From assembly GCA_947303695.1 (NCBI GenBank), contig CAMYYX010000045.1, positions 1 through 12,876 on the forward strand: a stretch of 12,876 nucleotides of DNA, read 5' to 3'. The notes under the pieces are model-generated. The model was given only the letters and a program-made list of their open reading frames with translations. It had not been told where the DNA came from and ran no database searches. A program made the position numbers and the translations under genes. This document shows, piece by piece, positions 1 to 6,289 of the stretch (positions are counted from its first letter, which is position 1; every line of letters starts with the position of its first letter). The stretch comes from an uncultured Prevotellaceae bacterium. GTDB taxonomy: Bacteria > Bacteroidota > Bacteroidia > Bacteroidales > Bacteroidaceae.

Positions 1-479
1 ATCTCGTAGAAATCTCCCCTACTGCACAACCTCCGGTTTGTCGACTCATCGACTATTCAAAGTTCCTTTACCAAATCAAGAAGAAGGCAAAGGAGATGAA
101 AGCCAAGCAGGTGAAGATCGACGTGAAGGAAATTCGTTTCGGACCACAGACAGCCGATGCAGACTATGCATTCAAGCTGAAACATGCCATTGAATTCCTC
201 AGCCAAGGCAACAAAGTCAAGGCATACGTTTTTTTCAAAGGCCGTTCGATTGTGTTCAAGGAACAAGGAGAAGTACTTCTGCTCCGTTTGGCAAACGATC
301 TGGAAGATGTTGCAAAGGTCGAAAGCATGCCATCGCTCGAAGGTAAAAAGATGATTATCATGCTGGCACCTAAAAAGCCTGGAAGCGGGAACCAGAAGAA
401 AAAGGAACAACCAAAGCCTACAGCACCTGCCCCACAGGAAGAAGTGACGGAAGTTCCTGAAGAAGAAAACGAAGAATAA
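1..479 (+). CDS. infC: Translation initiation factor IF-3, 3' portion (5' end outside window)
   Basis: IF3 binds the 30S subunit, keeps it apart from 50S and checks start-codon/initiator-tRNA pairing. The reading frame is open from base 3, so the first internal ATG (base 96) is not the start; the N-terminal domain lies beyond the left edge. The visible part begins with the linker signature LVEISPTAQPPVCRLIDY, continues through the basic linker helix (KKKAKEMKAKQ) and the C-terminal 30S-binding domain (VKEIRFGPQT, DYAFKLKHAIEFL, AYVFFKGR), and ends that domain at the MIIMLAPKK motif. About 35 further residues form a low-complexity tail, first Lys/Gln/Pro-rich and then strongly acidic, ending in EENEE. 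It is followed by rpmI and rplT, the classic infC-rpmI-rplT order; thrS would be a common upstream neighbour but cannot be seen. The family assignment is very secure. Confidence 0.97.
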   Translation, partial: LVEISPTAQPPVCRLIDYSKFLYQIKKKAKEMKAKQVKIDVKEIRFGPQTADADYAFKLKHAIEFLSQGNKVKAYVFFKGRSIVFKEQGEVLLLRLANDLEDVAKVESMPSLEGKKMIIMLAPKKPGSGNQKKKEQPKPTAPAPQEEVTEVPEEENEE

Positions 480-493
480 AGAAGCAAGATAAG

Positions 494-524
494 GTGCGTA
501 ACGTCCTGGTATATACGTTGCCAC
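494..524 (+). promoter_or_regulatory. Stem-loop in infC-rpmI spacer, candidate ribosomal-protein leader
   Basis: The arms GTGCGTAACGT (494-504) and ACGTTGCCAC (515-524) pair as a 10-bp helix (one G-U pair) with a single bulged C at 497 and a 10-nt loop at 505-514. The hairpin lies 31 bases before the rpmI start and has no T-run, so it does not look like a terminator. In E. coli and Bacillus the infC-rpmI-rplT operon is feedback-controlled by L20 binding to mRNA. A similar role here is inference from position and structure only. Confidence 0.4.
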
Positions 525-555
525 TCATAGTAATAACAAATTAAATAACAAAAAA

Positions 556-753
556 ATGCCAAAAGTTAAAACAAGTTCAGCCGCTAAAAAGCGCTTTAAG
601 CTTACTGGAACTGGAAAAATCAAGAGACAGCATGCTTATCACAGTCACATTCTGACAAAGAAGACTAAGAAGCAGAAGAGAAACCTCGATCACTCAGCTA
701 TCGTGGTAAAAGCAAACGTAAAGCAAGTACGTGACCTACTTTGCCTCCGTTAA
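556..753 (+). CDS. rpmI: 50S ribosomal protein L35 (bL35)
   Basis: This 65-residue protein is a small basic component of the large ribosomal subunit. It shows the family hallmarks: N-terminus MPKVKTSSAAKKRFKLTGTG, then KIKRQHAYHSHILTKKTKKQKRNL, and a C-terminal VRDLL segment. Length matches the family (about 64-66 residues). The start is preceded by an A-rich leader (aataacaaaaaa) with no Shine-Dalgarno sequence, as is normal in Bacteroidetes. It lies 76 bases after infC and 104 bases before rplT and is very likely co-transcribed with both. Each flanking spacer contains a hairpin that could couple its expression to L20 levels. Confidence 0.97.
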   Translation: MPKVKTSSAAKKRFKLTGTGKIKRQHAYHSHILTKKTKKQKRNLDHSAIVVKANVKQVRDLLCLR

Positions 754-796
754 ATCTCTATCAGTAAGTAAGAATTAATTAACAGATTGTTTAATC

Positions 797-841
797 GAAT
801 GCTTAGCTCAAAAAGAGTAGTAACGACTACCGCTAACATTC
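797..841 (+). promoter_or_regulatory. Two-part stem-loop in rpmI-rplT spacer, candidate L20 autoregulatory site
   Basis: The outer helix pairs GAATG (797-801) with CATTC (837-841) and TTAGC (803-807) with GCTAA (832-836), leaving one bulged C at 802. An asymmetric internal loop follows, with nine mostly A bases (808-816) facing one C (831). The inner helix is GTAGT (817-821) with ACTAC (826-830), capped by an AACG loop. It ends 16 bases before the rplT start and has no T-run. The bulged C three to five pairs into the helix resembles the hairpin before rpmI. Irregular helices with unpaired adenines are known features of L20 mRNA targets elsewhere; function here is inferred. Confidence 0.45.
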
Positions 842-857
842 AAAAAGAAAAAAAATT

Positions 858-1202
858 ATGCCAAGATCAGTAAATCATGTTGCTTCAAGAGCAAGAAGAA
901 AGAAGATTTTAAAGCGCGTTAAGGGTCAGTTTGGTGCACGTAAGAACGTGTGGACCGTTGCGAAAAATGCTTACGAGAAGGGACTTACCTATGCATTCGT
1001 AGGACGTCGTCGTAAGAAGAGAGAATTCCGCGCATTGTGGATTCAGCGTATCAACGCAGCAGCTCGTCTTGAAGGTCTTTCTTATTCACAGCTTATGGGA
1101 GCACTCCACAAGGCTGGAATCGAAATCAACCGCAAGACTCTTGCAAATCTTGCACTCAACAACCCTGAAGCATTCAAGGCAGTCGTTGAGAAAGTTAAGT
1201 AA
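858..1202 (+). CDS. rplT: 50S ribosomal protein L20 (bL20)
   Basis: L20 binds 23S rRNA early in large-subunit assembly and in several bacteria also represses its own operon by binding mRNA. The 114-residue product is full length. The N-terminal arm MPRSVNHVASRARRKKILK is the long basic rRNA-binding extension; GRRRKKREFRALWIQRINAA begins the globular domain (about residues 50-114), which ends with the family's conserved helices around LMGALHKAGIEINRKTLANLA. The leader (aaaaagaaaaaaaatt) is A-rich without a Shine-Dalgarno sequence. It is the last gene of the operon, followed within 25 bases by a terminator hairpin. Confidence 0.98.
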   Translation: MPRSVNHVASRARRKKILKRVKGQFGARKNVWTVAKNAYEKGLTYAFVGRRRKKREFRALWIQRINAAARLEGLSYSQLMGALHKAGIEINRKTLANLALNNPEAFKAVVEKVK

Positions 1203-1224
1203 GACACACATTACTTAAGATAAC

Positions 1225-1253
1225 AAAGGAGAGCACAGAAAGCTCTCCTTTTT
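1225..1253 (+). terminator. Rho-independent terminator of infC-rpmI-rplT operon
   Basis: A perfect 10-bp stem, AAAGGAGAGC (1225-1234) with GCTCTCCTTT (1242-1251), encloses a 7-nt loop (ACAGAAA) and runs into a short T-run and AT-rich sequence. It starts 22 bases after the rplT stop. Its 3' arm ends only 16 bases before the ATG of the TonB receptor, so it must also lie in that gene's leader if transcription starts upstream of it. Confidence 0.85.
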
Positions 1254-1267
1254 AATTCAAAAAATCT

Positions 1268-3391
1268 ATGTACAAAAAACAATTCAGAATCAAGGCAGAC
1301 ACCATCTGTTGGCATCAATTCACTCGTCATGCTGATGCTGCGTTCCTCAGTCTCGGAAGAGAAATCAGGATCGGAGTGCTGAGTGCGGCTACCCTACTTA
1401 CCGCTACACCCGACTCGGCTGCAGCAAAGGTAGCTATGGCACCTGTGAACACAGACGAGAGAAGCGAACTATGCACAGAAGGGGCACTCGATGACATTCC
1501 GCCCATCGATGTGCTGCTGCAAGAAGAAGTCGACACTATCGGCTCTAGTGAGAGAACCATCGAACTATCGTGTACGAACATTACCGCCTCACGTGTTCCG
1601 ATTCCGGAAGACAAGGCGACACGAATCGTTCAAGTGATTAACACCCAAGACATCGAGGCGAGTGCTGCCCAAAGCGTGAACGACCTGCTGAAACTGGTAG
1701 CAGGTGTAGATGTCAGACAACGAGGAGGATACGGCATCCAGACCGACATAGGAGTAAACGGAGGAAATGAAGACCAACTGACCGTGATGCTCAACGGAAT
1801 CAACATCACGAATCCTCATACCGGACACCTCACGATGGACCTACCGGTCAGCATGACGGACATCGAACGCATCGAAATCATGGAAGGAGGAGCCAGCAGG
1901 ATATATGGCTCATCGGCCTTCGCAGGAGTCATCAATATCGTCACAAAGTCGGAAGCAGAGAGTCAGACAGGTATCGCCCTCACGGGTGGTTCGTACGGCA
2001 CCATCGAAGCAAACGGACACATTAACTATCTATCGGGCAATTTCCGTAACCGCATCAGCGGAGGATGGGGACAAAGTGACGGAGCAAGCAACAACAGCAA
2101 TTTTAAAAAAGGAAACGTGTATTGGAACGAGCAATACACGAGTGAAACATTAGACATCAGACTACAAGCTGGATTCAGCACGAAGAAATATGGGGCTAAC
2201 ACCTTCTATGGAACAGGCAGTCAGTCGCAATACGAAGAGAACTCGCGTTACCTGATAGCCCTTCAGGGTGAGACCCACGGACGTCTGCACCTACTGCCAC
2301 AAGTATATTGGAACAGGACGTACGACCACTATATTTGGAAGAAAGAGAATCCTGCTGCCTACGAGAACTACCACCAGACAAACGTGTATGGGGCGAACAT
2401 CAACACATGGGCTCAATGGGCGCTCGGAAAAACGGCTGTGGGTGTAGAGTTCAGACGTGAAGAGATTCTCAGCACACGGTTGGGAAAACCGATTGACCCT
2501 AACGACATCAATAGCTACCCAGGCTACAAGTACAAAGACGGACGGACGAATATCGGGCTCTATCTGGAGCACGATGTATTGCTCGAACACTGGAGTTTCT
2601 CAGCAGGTCTGCTGATGAACAAGAACACGAGTGTGGAGGGAGGTATGAAACTTTACCCTGGTATCGATATCAGCTACAGTCCCAAGCAAGGCATGCGACT
2701 CTATGCTTCGTTCAATCAGAGTCTGCACACACCCACCTATACCGATCAGTATTATAACGGTCCGGGACTTGAAGCCAATCGGGCATTAAGACCCGAAAAG
2801 AGTACGGATGTGTCGGTCGGATGGAGTTACACTACCCCACTTTTCTCAGCCAGCCTGAAGGGTTTCTACCGTCATGAGACCGATATGATTGACTGGATAA
2901 AACTGCAAGGTGCGACCTCGTGGTCGAGTGCCAACTCGGACATCGATAACCTCGGAGCGGAAGCATTACTGACTTTCGATTTCACGAAGAACCATCCTGA
3001 CACATGGCTGCAACACATGTCTGTGGGTTATTGCTACAACTATCAAGAACGAAGGAATGAGGAACAAGCTGCCAGCTATGCAAGCCAGCTGGTCTATCTG
3101 CGTCATAAGTTCGTTGCATCCATCCGACATCGTATCATCAGTCACCTCAGTGCCCAATGGGAGTTCGTCTATAAAGACCGGACTGGTTGGTTTGATCGTG
3201 CAGAGACAGGAGAACGACAGAACTACGGCAGTTTCGGTCAGCTTGACCTCCGTCTGCAATGGTCTTATAATAAATATAAGGTGTATGCACAAGTCAACAA
3301 TCTGACGGGTAAGCATTATTACGATATCGCCAATGTGCCTCAACCCGGTAGTTGGTTCACGGTCGGAGGAACATTCACAATCGGGCTGTAA
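1268..3391 (+). CDS. TonB-dependent outer-membrane receptor, BtuB/CirA type
   Basis: This is a 707-residue outer-membrane active transporter energised by TonB-ExbBD. A plug domain spans about residues 105-228 (TRIVQVINTQDIEAS, LTVMLNGINI, IERIEIMEGGASRIYGSSAF, GVINIVTKS). The rest is a 22-strand-type barrel with many alternating aromatic strands, ending in the expected terminal strand GGTFTIGL. There is no SusD partner and no carboxypeptidase-like N-terminal extension, so it is not a SusC. The overall style is that of cobalamin or siderophore receptors, and Bacteroidales BtuB homologues often carry the same unusual presequence (from memory). No cobalamin riboswitch precedes it, so the ligand is uncertain. 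The N-terminus is odd: about 34 residues with WHQFTRHADAAF and SLGREIR come before the hydrophobic stretch IGVLSAATLL (35-44), and cleavage is likely near the AAA at 51-53. The mature N-terminus carries Cys69 and Cys102. Confidence 0.9.
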   Translation: MYKKQFRIKADTICWHQFTRHADAAFLSLGREIRIGVLSAATLLTATPDSAAAKVAMAPVNTDERSELCTEGALDDIPPIDVLLQEEVDTIGSSERTIELSCTNITASRVPIPEDKATRIVQVINTQDIEASAAQSVNDLLKLVAGVDVRQRGGYGIQTDIGVNGGNEDQLTVMLNGINITNPHTGHLTMDLPVSMTDIERIEIMEGGASRIYGSSAFAGVINIVTKSEAESQTGIALTGGSYGTIEANGHINYLSGNFRNRISGGWGQSDGASNNSNFKKGNVYWNEQYTSETLDIRLQAGFSTKKYGANTFYGTGSQSQYEENSRYLIALQGETHGRLHLLPQVYWNRTYDHYIWKKENPAAYENYHQTNVYGANINTWAQWALGKTAVGVEFRREEILSTRLGKPIDPNDINSYPGYKYKDGRTNIGLYLEHDVLLEHWSFSAGLLMNKNTSVEGGMKLYPGIDISYSPKQGMRLYASFNQSLHTPTYTDQYYNGPGLEANRALRPEKSTDVSVGWSYTTPLFSASLKGFYRHETDMIDWIKLQGATSWSSANSDIDNLGAEALLTFDFTKNHPDTWLQHMSVGYCYNYQERRNEEQAASYASQLVYLRHKFVASIRHRIISHLSAQWEFVYKDRTGWFDRAETGERQNYGSFGQLDLRLQWSYNKYKVYAQVNNLTGKHYYDIANVPQPGSWFTVGGTFTIGL

Positions 3392-3404
3392 GCGAATGAC
3401 GATT

Positions 3405-3446
3405 GCACATTTTTCAACGAAAGTGCTAATTTTCCAGCATTTTTTT
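3405..3446 (+). terminator. Weak terminator-like region after TonB receptor
   Basis: Two short alternative hairpins lie just after the receptor stop. In the first, GCAC (3405-3408) pairs with GTGC (3423-3426) and TTTC (3412-3415) with GAAA (3419-3422), with a 3-nt bulge and an AAC loop. In the second, TGCT (3424-3427) pairs with AGCA (3436-3439) and is followed directly by seven T (3440-3446). They share bases and cannot both form. The T-run makes some termination plausible, but the stems are short. Confidence 0.35.
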
Positions 3447-3481
3447 GCACGTTCGGGGTGAATTAGTGTTATTTCTTCATC

Positions 3482-3491
3482 GGAAATTTCC
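3482..3491. promoter_or_regulatory. Perfect 10-bp palindrome upstream of fabD promoter
   Basis: GGAAATTTCC is a perfect dyad located about 20 bases before the -7 element of the fabD promoter and overlapping where the -33 element would be. It could be a protein-binding site. A 10-bp AT-centred palindrome can also occur by chance, so the call is weak. Confidence 0.2.
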
Positions 3492-3518
3492 CCAAGTCCG
3501 AATAATTGCATATCTTTG
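3487..3518 (+). promoter_or_regulatory. Bacteroidetes-type promoter for fabD
   Basis: TATCTTTG (3511-3518) is an exact match to the Bacteroidetes -7 consensus TAnnTTTG. Twenty bases upstream, TTTC (3487-3490) is a 3-of-4 match to the -33 TTTG. The transcript would start near 3525 and give a leader of about 40 bases. No other close match was found in this spacer. Confidence 0.5.
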
Positions 3519-3565
3519 CAAAAGAAGAATCACGAATATTATTAATCATCAAAATAGAATAAAGT

Positions 3566-4456
3566 ATGAAAGCATTTGTATTTCCTGGTCAAGGAGCACA
3601 GTTCCCTGGTATGGGTAAGGATTTGTATGACTCAAACCCATTAGCAAAAGAGTTGTTCGACAAAGCAAACGAGATTCTGGGTTACAGAATCACAGACATC
3701 ATGTTTGAAGGAACAGCTGAAGAACTGAAGCAGACGAAAGTCACTCAGCCGGCCGTATTCCTCCACTCTGTTATCTCTGCACTCTGTATGGGAGATGCGT
3801 TCAAGCCAGAGATGGTTGCAGGTCACTCATTGGGTGAGTTCTCTGCCCTCGTAGCAGCAGAATGTCTCTCATTCGAGGATGGTCTGAAGCTCGTGTATAA
3901 GCGTGCGATGGCTATGCAGAAAGCTTGTGAGCTTGCACCAAGCACGATGGCAGCTATCATCGGTCTGGAAGACGAGAAGGTAGAAGAGGTTTGTGCTTCG
4001 ATCAGCAAAGAAGGTAACGTAGTGGTTCCTGCCAACTACAACAACCCAGGTCAGTTGGTCATCTCAGGTAACATCGACGCAGTAAACGCAGCTTGTGAAG
4101 CATTGAAAGAAGCTGGTGCAAAGCGTGCTCTCCCATTGCCTGTAGGTGGTGCATTTCACTCTCCACTCATGATGCCTGCACAGGACGAACTCGCAGCAGC
4201 TATCGAGCAGACTGAGTTCCACACACCAAAGTGTCCTGTTTATCAGAACGTAGATGCAAAGGGACATACCGATGCTGCAGAGATCAAGGCTAACCTGCTG
4301 AAGCAGCTCACCTCACCGGTGAAGTGGACTTATGAGGTACAGGCAATGATAGCAGACGGTGCAACAGACTTCACAGAGTGTGGTCCAGGTAAGGCACTTC
4401 AAGGCATGATTGCCAAAATATCTCGCGATGTGACAGCTCACGGAATCGAGGGATAA
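3566..4456 (+). CDS. fabD: Malonyl-CoA:ACP transacylase
   Basis: FabD moves malonyl from CoA to acyl carrier protein, supplying extender units for type II fatty-acid synthesis in the cytoplasm. The 296-residue protein starts with MKAFVFPGQGAQFPGMG, containing the GQG oxyanion motif near residue 9. It carries the nucleophile elbow GHSLG with catalytic Ser88, Arg113 in YKRAMAMQ (binds the malonyl carboxylate), and catalytic His198 in GGAFHSPLM. The NYNNPGQLVISG segment (157-168) and the terminal GPGKALQGM are also typical. Length is normal for a stand-alone FabD. It has its own probable promoter; the amylase gene starts 50 bases after its stop without a clear promoter of its own, so the two may be co-transcribed. 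The other fab genes are not nearby. Confidence 0.97.
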   Translation: MKAFVFPGQGAQFPGMGKDLYDSNPLAKELFDKANEILGYRITDIMFEGTAEELKQTKVTQPAVFLHSVISALCMGDAFKPEMVAGHSLGEFSALVAAECLSFEDGLKLVYKRAMAMQKACELAPSTMAAIIGLEDEKVEEVCASISKEGNVVVPANYNNPGQLVISGNIDAVNAACEALKEAGAKRALPLPVGGAFHSPLMMPAQDELAAAIEQTEFHTPKCPVYQNVDAKGHTDAAEIKANLLKQLTSPVKWTYEVQAMIADGATDFTECGPGKALQGMIAKISRDVTAHGIEG

Positions 4457-4506
4457 AGCATAATTCATAATTGACTACGTCGAACTAAAGTTTCACAATT
4501 CATATT

Positions 4507-6282
4507 ATGACTCGTCCGATCATCTATCAAACCCTGCCACGCTTGTTTGGTGCTGTCAGCAAGGAGAATGTCCGTAACGGTTCGATTGACCAGAACGGAT
4601 GCGGCAAGATGAACGACTATACAACCAAGGCTCTGAAACACATTCGGAGTCTTGGTTTTAACTATATTTGGTACACAGGAGTTATTGAGCATGCCACCAA
4701 GACCGACTACTCACGTTTCGGTATCCTATCGGATCATCCGTCAGTCGTAAAAGGAAACGCCGGTAGCCCATATGCCATCAGGGACTATTACGATATCGAT
4801 CCCGACCTGGCAGTCGACGTACCTCATCGAATGAAGGAGTTTGAACAGTTGATTGCACGCACCCATCGTGCCGGACTGAAGATGCTGATTGACTTTGTGC
4901 CCAACCATGTAGCACGACAGTATCATTCGGACGCGAAACCAATAGGAATATCTGATCTTGGGGAACATGATGATAAATCGACAGGGTTCTCTCCACAGAA
5001 CAACTTCTACTACCTGCCCGACCAATCGCTCGATATCAGCGACATCGTAGATGAGCAACCAATCAGCAGTTATGTAGAGTCGCCAGCAAAGGTAACAGGA
5101 AACGACTGTGTGACAGCCCGCCCCAGCAAGAATGACTGGTACGAGACGGTGAAATTGAATTATGGAGTCAACCTCTATACCCATCAGCTCGACCCCACGA
5201 TAGCCGAACAGCTCAATGAGACAGTTTCTACAGACGGCATACGTTCTTATGGTCACATTGAAAGTCATCAGCCTACTCCAAACAACACGACCATGATGTT
5301 TGCATATCCAGACACGTGGAACAAGATGCTTGACATCCTCCGTTTCTGGGCCACAAAGGGAGTGGATGGTTTCCGCTGTGATATGGCCGAAATGGTTCCT
5401 GTAGAGTTCTGGGAATGGGCTATTCCACAAATCAAGTCCGAACATAAAGGCATCATCTTTATTGCAGAAGTCTATAATCCAAACGAGTATCGCAACTACA
5501 TCTATCGTGGACATTTCGACTATTTGTATGACAAAGTAGGCCTTTACGACACCTTGCGCCACGTGATTGGTGGAGGTAGCGCTTCGCTCATCACATACAG
5601 TTGGCAGTCAGTCGATGATATCGGTTCACACATGCTTAACTTTCTGGAGAATCACGACGAACAACGTATTGCATCCGAATTCTTTGCAGGAGATGCCCGC
5701 AAGGCCTTCCCCGCCCTACTCGTCTCCGCCCTCATGCGCACCAATCCGTTTATGGTGTATCAAGGACAAATGCTTGGTGTGGATGGTATGGAGGATGCGG
5801 GATTCAGCGGAAGTGACGGACGAACGACCATCTTCGACTATTGGTCGATTGATCAATTCAGACGTTGGCGAAACAACGGTCTGTATGATACTAACAAACT
5901 GACCAAAGAGGAAAAAGAAATATTTAATTATTATACGAAGGTTCTCTCTCTTTGCAACGCAGAGAAAGCCATCAGCGACGGACAATTCTACGATCTCATG
6001 TATGCCAACTATGAGAATCAGCAGATGGACACAAACCGACTGTTTGGATTTATCCGTAAAGAAGGAGACGAGACCATACTCATCGTGGCGAACTTCTCAG
6101 ACGAACCAATGCAAGCTTCTGTCCGCATTCCAGCACATGCTATTGAGTTCCTGAACATGAAGACAGGTGCACGATTCGCTACAGAACTGTTGACCGGAGC
6201 AACACGCACTATCGATATCTATCCCGATCAGACGATAGACATCAATGCACCTGCGAATGGGGGAATTGTCTTGAAGTTCTAG
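4507..6282 (+). CDS. GH13 alpha-amylase family glycoside hydrolase, cytoplasmic
   Basis: The 591-residue protein has all four GH13 conserved regions: DFVPNH (129-134), GFRCDMAEM with nucleophile Asp292 and Arg290, IAEVYN with acid/base Glu321, and NFLENHDEQR with the NHD triad at 382-384. A large loop-rich insertion sits between regions I and II (about 137-270). A C-terminal beta domain covers about residues 500-591 (LFGFIRKEGDETILIVANFSDE). The N-terminus MTRPIIYQTLPRLFG begins the barrel directly, so there is no signal peptide or lipobox. Hydrolysis or transglycosylation of alpha-glucans or maltooligosaccharides in the cytoplasm is therefore expected; the exact substrate is not visible. This is unlike SusA, which is periplasmic and sits in a starch locus. 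It runs convergently into the GHL10 gene, with only seven bases between the two stop codons. Confidence 0.9.
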   Translation: MTRPIIYQTLPRLFGAVSKENVRNGSIDQNGCGKMNDYTTKALKHIRSLGFNYIWYTGVIEHATKTDYSRFGILSDHPSVVKGNAGSPYAIRDYYDIDPDLAVDVPHRMKEFEQLIARTHRAGLKMLIDFVPNHVARQYHSDAKPIGISDLGEHDDKSTGFSPQNNFYYLPDQSLDISDIVDEQPISSYVESPAKVTGNDCVTARPSKNDWYETVKLNYGVNLYTHQLDPTIAEQLNETVSTDGIRSYGHIESHQPTPNNTTMMFAYPDTWNKMLDILRFWATKGVDGFRCDMAEMVPVEFWEWAIPQIKSEHKGIIFIAEVYNPNEYRNYIYRGHFDYLYDKVGLYDTLRHVIGGGSASLITYSWQSVDDIGSHMLNFLENHDEQRIASEFFAGDARKAFPALLVSALMRTNPFMVYQGQMLGVDGMEDAGFSGSDGRTTIFDYWSIDQFRRWRNNGLYDTNKLTKEEKEIFNYYTKVLSLCNAEKAISDGQFYDLMYANYENQQMDTNRLFGFIRKEGDETILIVANFSDEPMQASVRIPAHAIEFLNMKTGARFATELLTGATRTIDIYPDQTIDINAPANGGIVLKF

Positions 6283-6289
6283 TCGATTA

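Noticed and set aside
96..98. ATG inside the left-edge gene as a start for IF3
   Set aside because: The frame is open to the window edge and encodes the conserved IF3 linker before this ATG; it is an internal Met in a truncated gene.
1203..1267. Cobalamin riboswitch before the BtuB-like receptor
   Set aside because: Only 65 bases separate the genes, mostly occupied by the terminator; there is no room for the roughly 200-base riboswitch or a B12-box-like motif.
2966..3511. 181-codon open frame antisense to the end of the TonB receptor
   Set aside because: It has no domain features, mirrors a conserved barrel sequence, and runs through the fabD promoter region.
4462..4504. Direct repeat AATTCATA (4462-4469 and 4497-4504) between fabD and the amylase gene
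   Set aside because: Two 8-base AT-rich copies in a 50-base spacer are easily chance; no promoter element or dyad accompanies them.
4741..5562. 273-codon open frame antisense to the GH13 gene
   Set aside because: It is opposite a gene with intact catalytic motifs, and its translation shows no recognisable domain; long antisense frames are common by chance.
4507..6282. SusA identity for the amylase
   Set aside because: It has no signal peptide and no susB-G neighbours; only the GH13 family can be supported.
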